From Bimuria novae-zelandiae CBS 107.79 (lineage: Eukaryota; Ascomycota; Dothideomycetes; Pleosporales; Didymosphaeriaceae): a stretch of 64,000 bases of DNA. The translations under genes were made by a program, and so were the position numbers. Location of the stretch: NCBI GenBank assembly GCA_010015655.1, contig ML976725.1, positions 137,989-201,988 on the forward strand, read 5' to 3'. This document shows, in pieces, positions 37,658 to 49,731 of this stretch. Under the pieces are notes generated by a model. That model ran no database searches and was not told the DNA's origin. It saw only the letters and a list, made by a program, of their open reading frames with translations. Each line of letters begins with the position of its first letter. Position 1 is the first letter of the stretch.

Positions 37658-39168
37658 GTACCTAATTAATATACCACTAGAATATACGTAGCGCGTTAGC
37701 TAGGCTAAAAGGAACTACCAGCTACTTATAAAAACTAAATTAAATTCTAAACGCCGTTTTTTTTTCTTAATTTTTACTATTTAAAGCTTATAAAACGCTT
37801 AAATTATATTAAGTTTACTTAAATATTTAGCCTTCGCGAGGAGCTAAAGGGTCTTATTAATTAATAGTAAAAGCTACTAGTCCTTTAAAATAGCGTTTAG
37901 GGCTTAATAATTAACGTAAAACTATAGCTCTCTACTAGGTTTCTTAGTAAATAAGACTAAAGTAGCGGCGCTAGACTTGCTTACCTAAATAAAGCTTTTA
38001 TTTTAAGTATTTAATAATCTCTTTCTATAGGACGAGCTACTCTTTACGAGACATATTAAATAGAGGGCTATAGGGGATCTTTAGGGTCTCGCTATCTCTT
38101 TCTATAAGAGGAATAAAAAGATCTACTCGAGGTCTATAGTGCGGAGGGAGCTTGTCAGCTTATTCCTTATAGAAGATACGCTATAAGTTCTTAAAAGCTT
38201 TAAGTAGTAGCTTTTATAGGTTTACTTTTACCTTGCGGGTTAACGCCTTTTATATTTTTTTATTAATATAAAAAATACTTTAGCCCCGTTTTTTAGACGT
38301 TAATTACGCTAATCTAAGGCTATAAAAGCTATAACTAATATCCCTTAAAGCTTTATTAATAGTTTTTTTACTTTCTTAGTTATAGATCCGGGTACCTAAA
38401 CTTCTAATCTAAATTAATATTTTTACTAGGGCTAGTTTAACCCTATTTTTTTTATTTAAGTTAGGCTAAGGATTGGATCGTACAACTTAGTATTTAGTAA
38501 AATATATAATTATATTAATTCTATATAGCTATTAATATTTATTTTTAATTAAACTACTTCACGTGCAAAAGTCGTATACCTCTAATACTAATAACTTTCT
38601 ATAAATAAAATAGGTTCTCACGTTATAAGTAGGCTTTTATTATAAGTTTTTCTAATATAAATCTTAACGTTGGTTAACCTAAATTAATTATCGTTAATAT
38701 AAATATAATATTATTAATAAGTAAGTATACTATTACTAGTGTTAAGTCTAGCTATTTCCTTTAAAAGTTATTAAATCTTATTTTTTCCCTTTTTTTACTT
38801 TTGCCTCTTAGCGGCGACTATTACTAGGAGGATTTAATTTCCTAAATTAATAAAGACTATATTAAACTTTTTATTAAAAGATCTTTTAGTAGCAGGTATA
38901 GTAGTACGAACTTATACTAGCTTTATTATAAGTAAAAGTTTATACTACTTTACGCGGTATCCCGTATCTTTTATAATAAAAATAAGAACTATTCTTCTTA
39001 CGGGTTTCTATTATCTCGCGCGACACCTACATGGCTTATTTTTAGGTATTACTAGACCTATATCTTATAGCTCTATTTTCTACTTAGTATCTTCTATTTT
39101 AGCTTTATTAGCTAAACGTTCTTCTAGGGTTAGCTTAAATAAATTCTTAATCTATCTCGTCTAGCGTC

Positions 39169-39625
39169 TGTTAGGTTCCATCTAGGATAGCTGGTCCTAA
39201 ACGGGCTAAGGTTGGTTCTCGGGCAGGAGTACTTGGTAGGACGGGAGAGGGTGTAGTGATAGCTCACACTTGTCACTGGGACGTTGGTATCGAAGGTGTG
39301 TACAGCATAATCAAATCAACAAGGTTGCTTAGTCAGATCCAAACGATAGATTGATAAACAGGTTAAACGCGAATGCCATAAGGGTATTCGTGTTAGGTTA
39401 TATACAAGAGGGTTATTAGTTACCGTCCACCCTTCTTCTGCCATCCACAAGTATCGATGGATGGCAGCGCCGTCCGTGGATGGTACACCTTCCATGATCT
39501 TGGCGGGATGGTATGTCTTGGCTGGATGGTACGTCACGTGATCTCGGTTACGCAACCCCGCCGAGTGTCACCCCCACTGAGGGCCCGTTGGTCCTCAGCG
39601 TCTTGTACATGTTCAGATCCTAACA
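39169..39625 (-). repeat. Solo LTR (457 bp), nearly free of RIP
   Basis: Target duplication gcgtc at 39164-39168 and 39626-39630. It is the reverse of the LTR family at 7937-8394 and keeps most CpA/TpG sites, including TCACGTGA at 39534-39541. Its low mutation level inside a heavily RIP-mutated gypsy suggests it inserted, or was reduced to a solo LTR, after the host element was mutated. Confidence 0.92.
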
Positions 39626-40656
39626 GCGTCTCGCTCTTAGCAGAACATTTTAGTAACTATAATTTATTTTAAAAAAAGTTTTTTTAATCTTATTAACTTT
39701 CTTTTAAATCTTTTATAGGTCTTAATCGTTGCCTATATGTACTATACCTATTTAGTCCCGTAGGTTATTACGGAGGGTTTAAAAATATTAATTTTTTTAA
39801 TTTTTTTCTATTATACTCCTCGGCTTCTATAACGTAGTTATTAAAGTTAAAATTAAAATTATAAAGCTTTTAGTTCCTTTATTATATTATAAGTAAATAG
39901 TTATGCACGATTTCTTTAGCTAGGTAGTTATAAAAGTTATAGTCTAATAACTTCTAAAGGTTAGCTTTAGTGCATTTTAGGTAGCGGTTTAGATACGTAA
40001 TTCTCACTATCGCTACACGTCCTGTTAATTAACTAATAATATATTTAAATATATTTCTAAGGTAGTCTTTATCCTTTAAGAGTTTATATTACATTATTAT
40101 CTTAAAGTAGTAGTAATTCTATTATTTATTATTAAAATAAGTTAAACTAAGAATTTTAAGACAGCGGATTCTTCCTTAGTTTAAAATAAACTTTACTATT
40201 AATCTCTTTAGTAGCTCTATTTATTAGTCTACTTTTAATAGTTAATTTATATCTTTTATTTCTTAAAAGTATTATTGTATTATTAGGGATTCTTAGCGCT
40301 TCCCTACTATTTATTTAATTAGTTCTTTTACTCTTTATAGTAGAGTTTGTAAGGTATCTTAGAGGTTAACGAGTGTTTTAACCTTGCTTAAGAATTACTA
40401 TATTTTATTCTTATTAACTCTTAGTACCTAGAATTTAGTTATAAATAAGAAGACTATCCTTTTATCTCCTTAATTATTACTTTTTTATAAGCTAATAGCT
40501 CGCTGTGCATAATTATTTACGCTAAAATATATATTTTTAGTAAAAGGTTTTATTCTTATTTCTATAACTTTTTTATTTAGTAAAGATAGTCTTGCTGGCG
40601 TTAAGTATCTATTAATACTTTTTTTAATTACTTACTAAGGAGGATTTTATCTTCTC

Positions 40657-40879
40657 TGTAATGAGGTAAGCGCCCCGCTTACTAAGCCAATACTATGTGA
40701 CTTCCTCACCTGCACCAAAAGGTACGCACGAGAATACTTAAGCCAAGTATTACTCGTATAGTATAATATATATAGGATATGCTAGGGTCAGCCACTAGCG
40801 CTAGTGTTTGATCCTAGCCTAGCCGGAACCTCTATAAGCGAGAGAAGGCCACGTGTTCGACCGTGCCTACCTCGTTACA
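40657..40879 (+). repeat. Solo LTR (223 bp), distinct family
   Basis: Target duplication ttctc at 40652-40656 and 40880-40884. The termini TGTAATGAGG and CCTCGTTACA are inverted with one mismatch. It contains CACGTG at 40850-40855 and a TATA-like run. A more RIP-mutated relative lies at about 55397-55575. Confidence 0.85.
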
Positions 40880-40884
40880 TTCTC

Positions 40885-41373
40885 ATAGGTTTAGACGTTA
40901 CTTTTATAATATTTATTTACGTAAGTTTTTTAACTTTATGTGCTACTTTGTGGCTTTATTTTATAATTATATTTGAAATTTACTTTTTCTGTAATAGGTA
41001 AAAGTAATTAAATTTAATATAAGGGGCTAGGTACTTAAGGAGCTAAAGGGACTAAAAAATTACTTATAAATTTAATAAAAATTCTAAAGCTAAGCTTTAA
41101 GTGTTAAACTTATATATCTAGAATTCGCATAACTAAGGATTAAGGATCCAAGGCAATAACTAGGCGTAGCCTATTACACTTACTAACTAGTTCTTTCGCT
41201 ATTATAAAGGCAAAATTCTATATTATCTCTCTTATAGGAGGTGTATATCTTTCTATAAGTCTTTTAATATATTATATAAGCTCCTGCTCTTGCTATAGGG
41301 TAAGCTTTTACTAATTAGAGTTTTTAACTTATATAGGGCGCGTTATACCCTAATGCCTTTAAATTAATATAAA
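40885..41373. repeat. AT-rich repeat segment shared with the right block
   Basis: The part at 41196-41372 matches 56667-56846 in the same orientation (shared words include gtaagcttttactaattagag and ttaaattaatata). No coding trace recognised. It is probably a fragment of an older element present on both sides of island 2. Confidence 0.6.
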
Positions 41374-41378
41374 CTATA

Positions 41379-41561
41379 TATAATGTACTATTTATCACTA
41401 TGCCAACCTAGCAGAAGGTATAGGATAATACTCTATAAAATAGAAGTAGATTCTAGATAAATAGTATATATAACAATATATGCCAGTAATGACTAAGGGG
41501 CTAGATCCTTAGCAAGCCCCACTTAGGCCTGTATATAACTAGGTCTAAATAGTACCTGACA
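41379..41561. repeat. Solo LTR-like insertion (183 bp)
   Basis: Target duplication ctata at 41374-41378 and 41562-41566. The copy at 56847 runs straight through this site without the insert, which supports a real insertion. A reverse relative is found, split, at about 55597-55650 and 56180-56295. Confidence 0.75.
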
Positions 41562-41699
41562 CTATATAACACTATATTTAGTAGTAATTTTTATATATAA
41601 GAAAGTTTTACTTAGCTTTAGTAATTTAATATTATTAATTATAGCTTAAATTAAATTTCTATTTATAAAGTTGTCGCGTATTAAAAGTAGGGTGTTTTA

Positions 41700-41732
41700 G
41701 TGTTCCCCGCGCATCACGCGCACGGACACGGT
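41700..41732. repeat. Left copy of the 33-bp inverted repeat at the island 2 boundary
   Basis: Its reverse complement matches 54403-54435 at 32 of 33 positions. It marks exactly the switch from AT-rich repeat to gene-rich sequence. Core GCGCGTGATGCGCG. Confidence 0.85.
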
Positions 41733-42083
41733 ACGGTACGTTGGACACCCTGGAAATAGCCGCGGCATTTCTGAAATGACCGCTACGGCTATAAACACTC
41801 TACATGCACCCCACAATTCATCAAGCTCGTGTACGCTACCCCGCAATAATATGAAAGGAAAGCTTATCATTGAGCCAAGCTGCCGCGTACCCCAGATCAT
41901 TTTGGCTCTCCATATGCTAACCTCGGCGCCTCCTGACGCTCCTAGGTGAAGTTGCGCAACTAACTACCGGGGTATCGGTAAATCTCAATATCGCTACTCA
42001 ATCGTGGCCACCCAGGAACAGGAAATGAAAGCCAAAAGCAATACCAGGTTCGTCGGCGAAGTGGATGTCTATGCACCTTGGCG

Positions 42084-42090
42084 TATATAA
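42084..42090 (+). promoter_or_regulatory. TATA box of the GH11 xylanase gene
   Basis: TATATAA lies 58 nt upstream of the ATG, a usual distance in this promoter class. Two words fitting the CreA repressor consensus SYGGRG lie upstream (41839-41844 on the minus strand, 41967-41972 on the plus strand). Carbon-catabolite control would be expected for a xylanase, but such short matches are common by chance. Confidence 0.55.
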
Positions 42091-42147
42091 ACGCACCCCT
42101 TATCCCCCTTAAGCTCTCCCAAGCACCACCAAGCTTCGATCACCGCC

Positions 42148-42987
42148 ATGGTCTCATTCACCACTCTCTTTCTCGCCCTCTCGGCTACCGGCGTCCTCGC
42201 CGCACCCGCGCCCGCGCCCATCGACGCCCCAGACTTCGATCTCACCGCCAATCACCTCACGCGTCGACAGGACTACAACCAAAACTACAAAACCAGCGGC
42301 AACGTCAACTTTAGTCCGTCCAACAACGGATACAGCGTAACTTTCTCAGGCGCCGGCGACTTCGTCGTTGGTAAAGGCTGGCGCACCGGCACGACGCGGA
42401 AAATCACTTTTAGTGGCTCCACGACCGCTTCTTCTGGTAAGTTATCTATAATCTTCCGTTTTTGAACAGTACCTCGTGTCGACTTTTTTTATCACTACTT
42501 TTCGTACTTGGTATCTTACTACCATCCTTTGCACATTGTCTCCGGATACTCTTCTCTAGTCCTCGAACACCCGTCCCATAAAATCCTCCCACCTAAACTA
42601 ACTTCCCCAGGCACCGTCCTCGTATCCATCTACGGTTGGACCACCTCCCCCCTAATCGAATACTACATCCAAGAATACACCTCCAACGGCGCCGGCAGCG
42701 CGCAGGGCCAGAAACTCGGCAGCGTAACCTGCGACGGCAGCGTCTACGACATCTGGAAGCACCAGCAAGTTTCCCAACCCTCTATCCAAGGCACCAGTAC
42801 GTTCTGGCAGTACATTTCGAACCGCGTGACGAAGCGGCCTGGTAGTGGGACTGTGACGACGAAGTGCCATTTTGATGCGTGGAAGGCGCTCGGGCTGAAT
42901 CTCGGGACACATAATTATCAGACGCTGAGTACCGAGGGGTGGGGCGGGGCGGGGGGAAATTCGAAGTATACGGTTAGTGGGTCGTAG
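42148..42987 (+). CDS. Secreted GH11 endo-1,4-beta-xylanase (221 aa, one intron)
   Basis: Exons 42148-42436 and 42611-42987, with a 174-nt intron (GTAAGT donor, ACTAAC branch site, CCCCAG acceptor) that rejoins SSG-TVLVSIYGW in frame. Residues 1-18 are a signal peptide, and a dibasic RR at 39-40 suggests Kex2 processing to a mature N-terminal Gln. Family blocks: DFVVGKGW, YGWTTSPLIEYYIQE with the nucleophile Glu113, PSIQGTSTFWQY, and NYQTLSTEGW with the acid/base Glu205. Both catalytic residues are present. Hydrolyses xylan outside the cell. It belongs to the GH11 subgroup whose mature protein starts DYNQNYKT, without the usual YFYSFWTDG strand. Cys137 and Cys182 fit the known strand-helix disulfide of some GH11 enzymes. 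No cellulose- or xylan-binding module. Confidence 0.95.
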
Positions 42988-43284
42988 AAGTTAGAGAGAG
43001 AGAAACTGTGCTGGAGGGGGGAGGGAATGTATATAGTGAAGATGAAATGCAATGCAATAAGTACTGCCCACTACTTTACATCCTGCCCTAGCACAAACCT
43101 TCAGGAAAAGCTCACAGGTATCCACCGGCTACAAACCCCTCTCCCAAAAGACCCTCTATCCAAATGCACCTTTCGTAGTCAAATGTGACGCTCCTCCGCA
43201 TTACCTTCGTCGTTATGTTAGACCCAGTCATATCGATACCATCATAGATCCAACTTCGTTTGACCTTCCACAATCAATGTTCCA

Positions 43285-46200
43285 TCACAGAAATGCTGGT
43301 GTGTCCTCCATCTCCAACCTTGTTCCCGTCGGGCCGGTCCTCACGACTTCTTGTTCTACATCACTGCACGGAGTACCCGCACCACTACCCCTCGGCCCCG
43401 TCCGCTCCCGCAGAAACTGTTCCGCCATCCGCTGTCCCGGCGTAGCCCTGCCATTACCCTTCTCGCTGAAGTTGCTGCGCCTGCTCAAAGGACGCTCGTC
43501 GATGACGGCGTCAATTGTCTGCGTCTCGAAACCAGGGCTTGGCTCCCTGTGCAATGCCAAGGTGCTCGAGCTGTGCTTGATGTTTAGCTTCGGCCTTGTG
43601 CGTGAGCGGTCCGTGGTTTCCAGAGAAGACCGTGGCGAAGGAAGTTGTCCAGAAAGGGCCCACGGCGATTCTAGAAGGATGTGCAAGGTGTCCTGGTCAA
43701 TACCGTTCGAACGCCCAGTCATAGGCATGTGTAGAGGATCAGGGGTCCGGGTGGCATGTCGATCCACCTTTTTCTTCGAGCTCTCATTCGTCGGTCCTGA
43801 TTGAGCATTGAGAGCGCTAGGGGTCAGAGGTAAAGCGCCTTTGCTCCGCAGCTCGAACGCGCTTTTGGGTCGCATGGTGAGTTTCGTCGGGGAGATAGCC
43901 GGCATATTGGTTCGCATCCGTTGTCGCTGCGGACTACGCGATGAGGTTGATGGCGAGGCTACTTTGGTGATGGCTGACTTGCCAAGGTCTTCGTTTTCAA
44001 TAGTCATGAACCGCTTGAGCGGCGAGGTAGTCCGGTTGAGTTGAGCAGGCGAGATTGAGAGCATCGACTTGGGTCTGTTCTGTTTGGTAGTAAGTGACGA
44101 CAACAATGTCGTACTGAACTGAGCTGAATCTGGTCTCTTCGTCTGCGTAGTACTTGCAGTAAGGCCTTCTCTGCGATTTTCCTTGTTTTCATTATAGGTC
44201 TCCTTTAATATGGTCTGTGGAGTGTTTTGCGACGCCCAATTCACAGTGACTGGTGCTGAAACGTCAGAGTATACCTTGGAGACTGGAGTCCCTTTCGATC
44301 TGGTGGATGAGCCGCTGTCCGTAGCAGAGCGCGACGAGCGACTGAATCGTGCACTATTGACGCTTGTACGTCGCCCTGTGTCAATAAACGGAAAGCGTTC
44401 ATTCATCGTCGAGGACTTTGGGGTGCTGATCGAGGAACGCGACCGTGCAGAGCGGTGACTATGAGCTGAAGAATGCCGCTCCTCACGAATTGCAGGACTG
44501 CGTACCAGAGGGGACCCCGCACATTTCTGCTGACTGGTACCTAACGCCGGCGGGTATTGGTCTTTCGTAGCAACCTCAGCACTCGATGGCGAGTCTTCCG
44601 GCATCACGGTCGCTTGCTGCGAGTCCGCTTCCGCATTCTTCGTCTGAGAGAGTTGTGCTGAAGGCGAGGAACTCCGTGTATCTATAATGCCCCTGGCTAA
44701 AATTGTAGTGCTATCGTCTTGAATTTGAGTGAGCTCGCGGTAGTGTCGCGTCAACGGAGCTTCATTCCGTATCGTAAGCGTGTATTCGTCCTTGATCATT
44801 AGAGCTTCCATGGGACTGCCCAATTCCGAAACCTCGCGTGAAAGCCATGCCTTCCAGTCCTTACTCAATCTCGTCGAGTCGGTCTCCTGCCGTGGTGAAG
44901 GTGTGCCAAGTACGTGTCTCTTGACAGCACGGCTGGTGACGATCACCGCCGACCCAGCGTCGTCAGGGTCGTCATTAGTGCCGTCAAAAGACATAACACT
45001 ATCATTAGGGAGAATACTAATACCGTCTGTATTGCGCGAGTAGATGCTGGGTGATAAGGGCGAGAAGATGGGATTAGGACGTGGTGTCCTTGACGCAGTG
45101 TTCACTGGTGTGGTCCGTACTTCAGTGGGCGGGGTTTCCTTTGGTGAATCGCCTTCCAGTTCTGGCAAGGGTGGAATGCCTACCACAGTGGCGGGAGTAC
45201 GAATCGCAACCTCAGTGTACTGGGATGCTGAGAACGTCCTTGCATGGGAGCGATGATGAAGGGGTCCATGATGACAATGCTCGTCTAACGGTGTCTTCCA
45301 TCGCTCCTTCGATCGTGTCATTCTTTGCTCAAGCTGCCCCGCGCTCGGTGTCACGATGTTCGGTATCTCCAGATCTTCCGGTGTACTTGTACCGCTGCTA
45401 TGAGTAAGTGCGAGCTCGATGTGATTCTGATACTTGAACGAAGGAGTGGGTATATTTAAAACGGTGTCATAGTCGGGAACTTACACCTGCACGTGTTTTT
45501 TCTGAACTATGGATGCAATGGTGACACCGTGTTCGGAGCTCGTGCTTCGGCTTGAATTAGAAGTCTCAGGCCTCCTAAGAACTCCAGCGTCTTTCGATTG
45601 CGGCATAGGCGATGATTTAAGCTCGGCCGGTGTCACTGTACGGATTGTTGATCGGAGCGCTTTGCCCAATGATCGAATGGAACTTGTCTTGCTCTGTGCA
45701 GTGTTGGGGCGGCGCCAGGAGATGGGTCTTTGGTCGCTACTTGTGCTCGTGCGACATTCCTTGCTTGCACTTGAATGCAGTTCTCGAGAAGTAACCGCAT
45801 GTAGCTCTTTGGTAGCACTGGATTCGAAGACATCGCTTTCTGCACCTGGCGAACCATCGGGGAGACCTGGTTCCGGCCTGCGGACTTTGGCAGTGTCAAT
45901 CTCTTTCATCAGAGCCGAGAACACGCGTTTCGGATCGACAGGTGTAGACGTCTCTTCCAATAGGCTCTCCATCGGCATCGGGTCCTTGAACGCCGAGAAT
46001 GTAGGCAGAGGGACGGTCCTTCTCCTAAGAGATACTGATGAGATACTGCGTCCCGCTTCGCTGCTGACACTATCCTTGGATTCGTGTATTACAGTCAGGC
46101 GTTTGATGTCGCGTTGCGTAAGCGTGTTGCTTGCCGAAGAATCGCTCCAACTCGTGACACGCGAAGAAACGGCGTTCGCTTCACTGTGAAGGCTGTAGAG

Positions 46201-47567
46201 GTACGTGATCAGTAAGTAGCGCGAACCTGTTCAGGTTATAGGAAAGCCCACCTTCGGTTACTTCCCCTGCTCCTAGTGCTACCGCGCGACCCCGGACGCG
46301 CTAGAGGCGAAGGCATCCGCTCCAGCGAAGGGCCTCGTGACCTTACCCTCAATAGTGTTTCGTCATCGGGGCTCGGTATGTCCAGACTTCTATTGGATGT
46401 TGCTGCAGAAGCATGGTAATTGAAGTAATCTCGACTGGCTTCAATCTGTTGAACGGGCATCGTGTAGTCACTGGACAACATTTTAGTGAATTGGCTTTTC
46501 CATTGCCCTGCTTGGGGACGCTCAAGGTACCTCGACTTTTGTTCATTGTTCGATGTCCGCCTGAACACCTTCTTAAACTTGTCTTTAAGCGAATTAGAGA
46601 AGGAGCGCTTCTCTTTCTTCTGCTTCGGCATCCCGAAATCGTCAAACAATTCCGTCGTTAACTCGCTGGGAGCCTGACGGCTTCCCGTGTGGGCCGACAA
46701 GAATCCAGCAGACAGAGGGCGTTCCTTCGCCTTCAATCGATCTTGCCGTTTTTTGAACGGTGCGAGAAACAGCGAGGGTCGATGTTTGACTTGGCGATGA
46801 TGTTGCTGGAAGCCTTGAAGATATTTGTCTCTAGCATTGTTGATCGTGTCGCCAGGGTCCACCGTAACCGGCACATGAGGCGACGCGAGGGGGGAAGGCG
46901 CGGCGTTGCGGACGGGCAGCACCGGTGTAAGACGATCCGTCGGTGGGCTCACGCTGGCAAGCGGGGGCGTAGTCAAGTACTTTGCAGGTGGACGAGCAAT
47001 TGGCGATCCTGTCTGAACGCTGCTGGCATAATACATAGAGCGCGCCTTGCGAATCTGCTGAGATGTGGCAGAGGATACAGCACTCGGCCGCTGAGATCTA
47101 TGTTGAGAGCTTGGTCGGGTGTTCTCGTTGAATGTAATAGATGGCTGTGCTGACAGTGGCCTGTCGCCCCCAGGTGCGGGCGTGGGATAGAAGGACGGAA
47201 ACTTCTCCATTGTCATCGTCGGAGCTTGAGACTCTCGCTGTACGCCAGGGGCTTGACCAGCTTTCGTGGTTTTGGCAGAGCGGACACTAGACCCTCGCGG
47301 AGGGAAATGGCTGCCTTCTGAAGTGAGTGACTTGCGACTAGACGTACTCTTCGCCCTCGATAGCTCAGAGCTGCGCTTCGTTGACCGTTCGGCGGCAACT
47401 GGCCCATGAGCTCGGACAAAGGCGGTAGTAGCTGCAGCTACGGCATGCTGTTGGGCGACGCGTGGATCCAAGGGCCCGGGGGCACTTGGCTGGTGTCGAT
47501 GGACCGTAGAAGCTGATTTGGAACGGCGGAGACGCGTACCGGCATCGCTCGAGGACCGGCTGAGCAT
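43285..47567 (-). CDS. Large disordered Ser/Arg-rich protein of unknown function (1378 aa, 3 exons)
   Basis: Exons 47567-46252, 46192-45485 and 45397-43285 join in frame. Intron 1 is 59 nt (GTGGGC donor, CTGAT branch, CTACAG acceptor; an alternative acceptor 9 nt on is also in frame). Intron 2 is 87 nt (GTAAGT donor, CATAG acceptor). The start is the first ATG, MLSRSSSDAGTRL. The protein is Ser/Arg/Pro/Thr-rich and probably mostly disordered, with no membrane segment or enzyme motif. Blocks that I believe recur in other filamentous ascomycetes are RSMYYASSVQTGSP, RVTSWSDSSASNT and DPKRVFSALMKEID. A basic stretch (KEKRSFSNSLKDKFKKVF) could bind nucleic acid or membrane. Function not known. It is convergent with the xylanase gene, 297 bp away. 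Confidence 0.85.
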
Positions 47568-48010
47568 TGCCCGTGGGATAAGACTGATCACTGTGAAAGT
47601 AGTGGGGTAAGGGTGGAGCTTGACGTAGCGAAGCTATGCTGGGGCGTTGTCGACAAGATGCACTGTATGGTGGATAAGAGTAGGCCGAAGCAAGCTATTT
47701 TGGAACATGCCAGGTAAATGTGGTGCAGGCGCAGACCGCAGGAGAGGAAAGCATCATGGTTCCTGTGCGACCCTGTTCCTCCGGATGGAAGCAAGAAGCA
47801 GGAGCGACGGTATGATAAGGCAGTGACCCTTGGGGATGCGCTAAATGTAGAAAGGGCATACACTGTGTACGAAGCCTAACCGAAATTTCATTCCACAGCA
47901 GACGGGGTATTGATGTAAAGCGTCCACGCCGACGGAGGATAAATGACGGGCAACAGCGATCTGCCAGGAGTGTTTCGATAACGGTATACCGTTTGATAAT
48001 TGAGTGTCCA
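47568..48010. other. Intergenic region between the MFS and disordered-protein genes
   Basis: These 443 bp separate two genes on the minus strand and would hold the promoter of the downstream one. No clear TATA box or other gene seen. Confidence 0.5.
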
Positions 48011-49731
48011 CTAATGCGCCCCAACATGTCTTGTAGACGGTCTCTCTTCTAATGCCGAGGTTCTTGCATTGACAACATCTGCCTCTTCATCCGTTGCGAC
48101 CTCAACATATGCCAAATCCCGATCTTTCACGCTTATGATGCACGACACAACCGTCGCTAGGATATACAACACGAACACACCGAAAAATGGAAGGCCCAAC
48201 CAGGCGGACCCCAGATCCATGCCCTTCTTGAGAGCTTCATTTAGCAGTGGTCCAGCGAGCATGACGCCGATGTTTTCGGAGACGGCAACTAAGCTCATCA
48301 GCTTTCCGACATCCGGGCTTGATTGTCCGCCGACAACATGGAGCGAGACTGAGCGCATTGCAGCGGCTGATCCAGTGCCCAAGTTGAAGATCAAGAGACC
48401 AAAGATGAGTATGGTAGGCTGTGATGCGACAGCGATGGCAAGAAAACCTATAGCAGTGATGCACAGCGAGCCGCGCATCAGCCAGAGGTCGGCCCAGTGG
48501 ACGGGCAAACGAAGGTATTTTATAAGGGTAATGTTCACAATAGGAATGAAGACGGCTACAGCAACCAGGTTAGTCGCGGCGCGGAAGGAAAGCAGATATG
48601 CAGCCTGTGTGGTTGTTAATCCAGCAGCCTGAAACGGGACAAATATTGTACTTGCCTTTGAGATCTCCCAGTTATAACGCTTCGAAGCATAGCGAATGAG
48701 CAAAGTCGTTGCCTGTCTGCCCAATCTATTCACGACGAAGAGGCAAACAACGAGGGTGAGCGTGAGGTCACTCGTGAGTAGCAGAAGCGCAGATTTGAAG
48801 TGCTTCAATTGCACTTTGAAGCCATGCCCTTCTCCCTTGGTTTGTAATTCGATGCTAACATCTTCAGCATCTCGTGGTTCGGGTAGGTCCCGAAGATGCA
48901 GCGTTTCGGGAAAGAATACGCCGATAGTTACTCCGACCTGTTGGATAGCCAGCGCGAGAAGAAGCGGGAACCACACGCCCTTTTGCATGAGGGTTGAGGC
49001 CATGATTGGGGCACACATCTCAGCAATGAGCACGGACGCGGTGAGGTACAGGAAGATGGTAGTTCTGCAAGCTGTCAGCGATCCGTCTTCGTTGGAGGTC
49101 AGCACTCAACGCACCGTTTGTCAGGTGGAGCAATGTCCGAAATCATGGTTATGCCCACGGCGGATGCCACGACAGGTCCTCCGCCGAGTAGGTAAAATGC
49201 CGACGAGAACCAGGTCATCTGCAGGGGCAGGCTACGGAAGTAGCAGATCAACAGTATCCACGCAGAGTTCAGCTGCAGACCCCCAAGCGCCGCGACGAAG
49301 ATCCACTTCCGCCCCCATTTGTCTGCCAGCGCGCCGAACGGAATGGCGAGGATGAGACCTGGTATCGCATCGAATGTGTCCTGCCAGCCGAAGATCATAG
49401 CCAGCTTCTGCTGCACCTCGTCGATCTTGCACAGCGCCTCGGGCACGCTGCCATTCTTGTCAATTTTGGAGGGGTCGTTTTCTTCGTAGTAACGGAGGCA
49501 GAGGTTAGCTTCGAAAACGCGGGTTTTGGGCGGTTCGGCGAGGAATGCGCCCGCGTCGACGATGGTGATGAGCACGAAGACCATGGCCGTCAGCAGCACC
49601 CACGGCTTTTTCTTCGTGTGCTGTACGGGCAACGGCGGTGCAGGCGAGGTGTCGCGCGAAGTCTGCTCTGACAAGAGGGGCGCTCCCTCCTCCAGGGAGC
49701 TGCGTGGTGAAGACGACATGGCAACCGTCAT
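48011..49731 (-). CDS. Major facilitator superfamily transporter (539 aa, 3 exons)
   Basis: Exons 49731-49115, 49064-48656 and 48604-48011. Intron 1 (50 nt; GTGCGT donor, CTGAC branch, TGCAG acceptor) restores PDKR-TTIFLYLTASVL. Intron 2 is a 51-nt GC-AG intron (GCAAGT donor, ATTAAC branch, CACAG acceptor) without stops. Retaining it would insert 17 residues into EISK-AAYLLSFRAATNL, a stretch continuous in the family. After a polar N-terminal tail (about 1-42) come the first membrane helix (KPWVLLTAMVFVLITIVDAG), a long loop, and the MFS motif-A block GALADKWGRKW (133-143). Twelve helices are likely. The substrate cannot be told from sequence; no cluster of metabolic genes surrounds it. A second Met at residue 5 could also start translation. 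Confidence 0.9.

Larger units (their letters stand above)
36290..40650 (-). mobile_element. Minus-strand gypsy remnant (G), truncated
   Basis: Read on the minus strand it gives RNase H-like sequence near 36300-36700, reverse transcriptase near 36900-37220 continuing beyond 37663 (a LAYINNVFIFFSS block matches the YVDDVLIFS motif, then SFIGFANFY), a zinc-knuckle-like patch near 39020-39060, and gag-like sequence to about 40650. Integrase and matching LTRs are not seen, so it is incomplete. Two solo LTRs have inserted into it. Heavily RIP-mutated. Confidence 0.7.

Noticed and set aside
43277..43804. 175-codon plus-strand ORF opposite exon 3 of the disordered-protein gene
   Set aside because: It is the antisense shadow of a Ser/Arg-rich coding exon. 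The minus strand has three exons that join in frame over 1378 codons; the plus strand shows no family sequence.
45509..46189. 226-codon plus-strand ORF
   Set aside because: Shadow of exon 2 of the same minus-strand gene; low-complexity composition follows from reading Ser/Arg codons backwards.
48069..49355. Two plus-strand ORFs of 187 and 219 codons
   Set aside because: Opposite strand of the MFS exons, without recognisable motifs.
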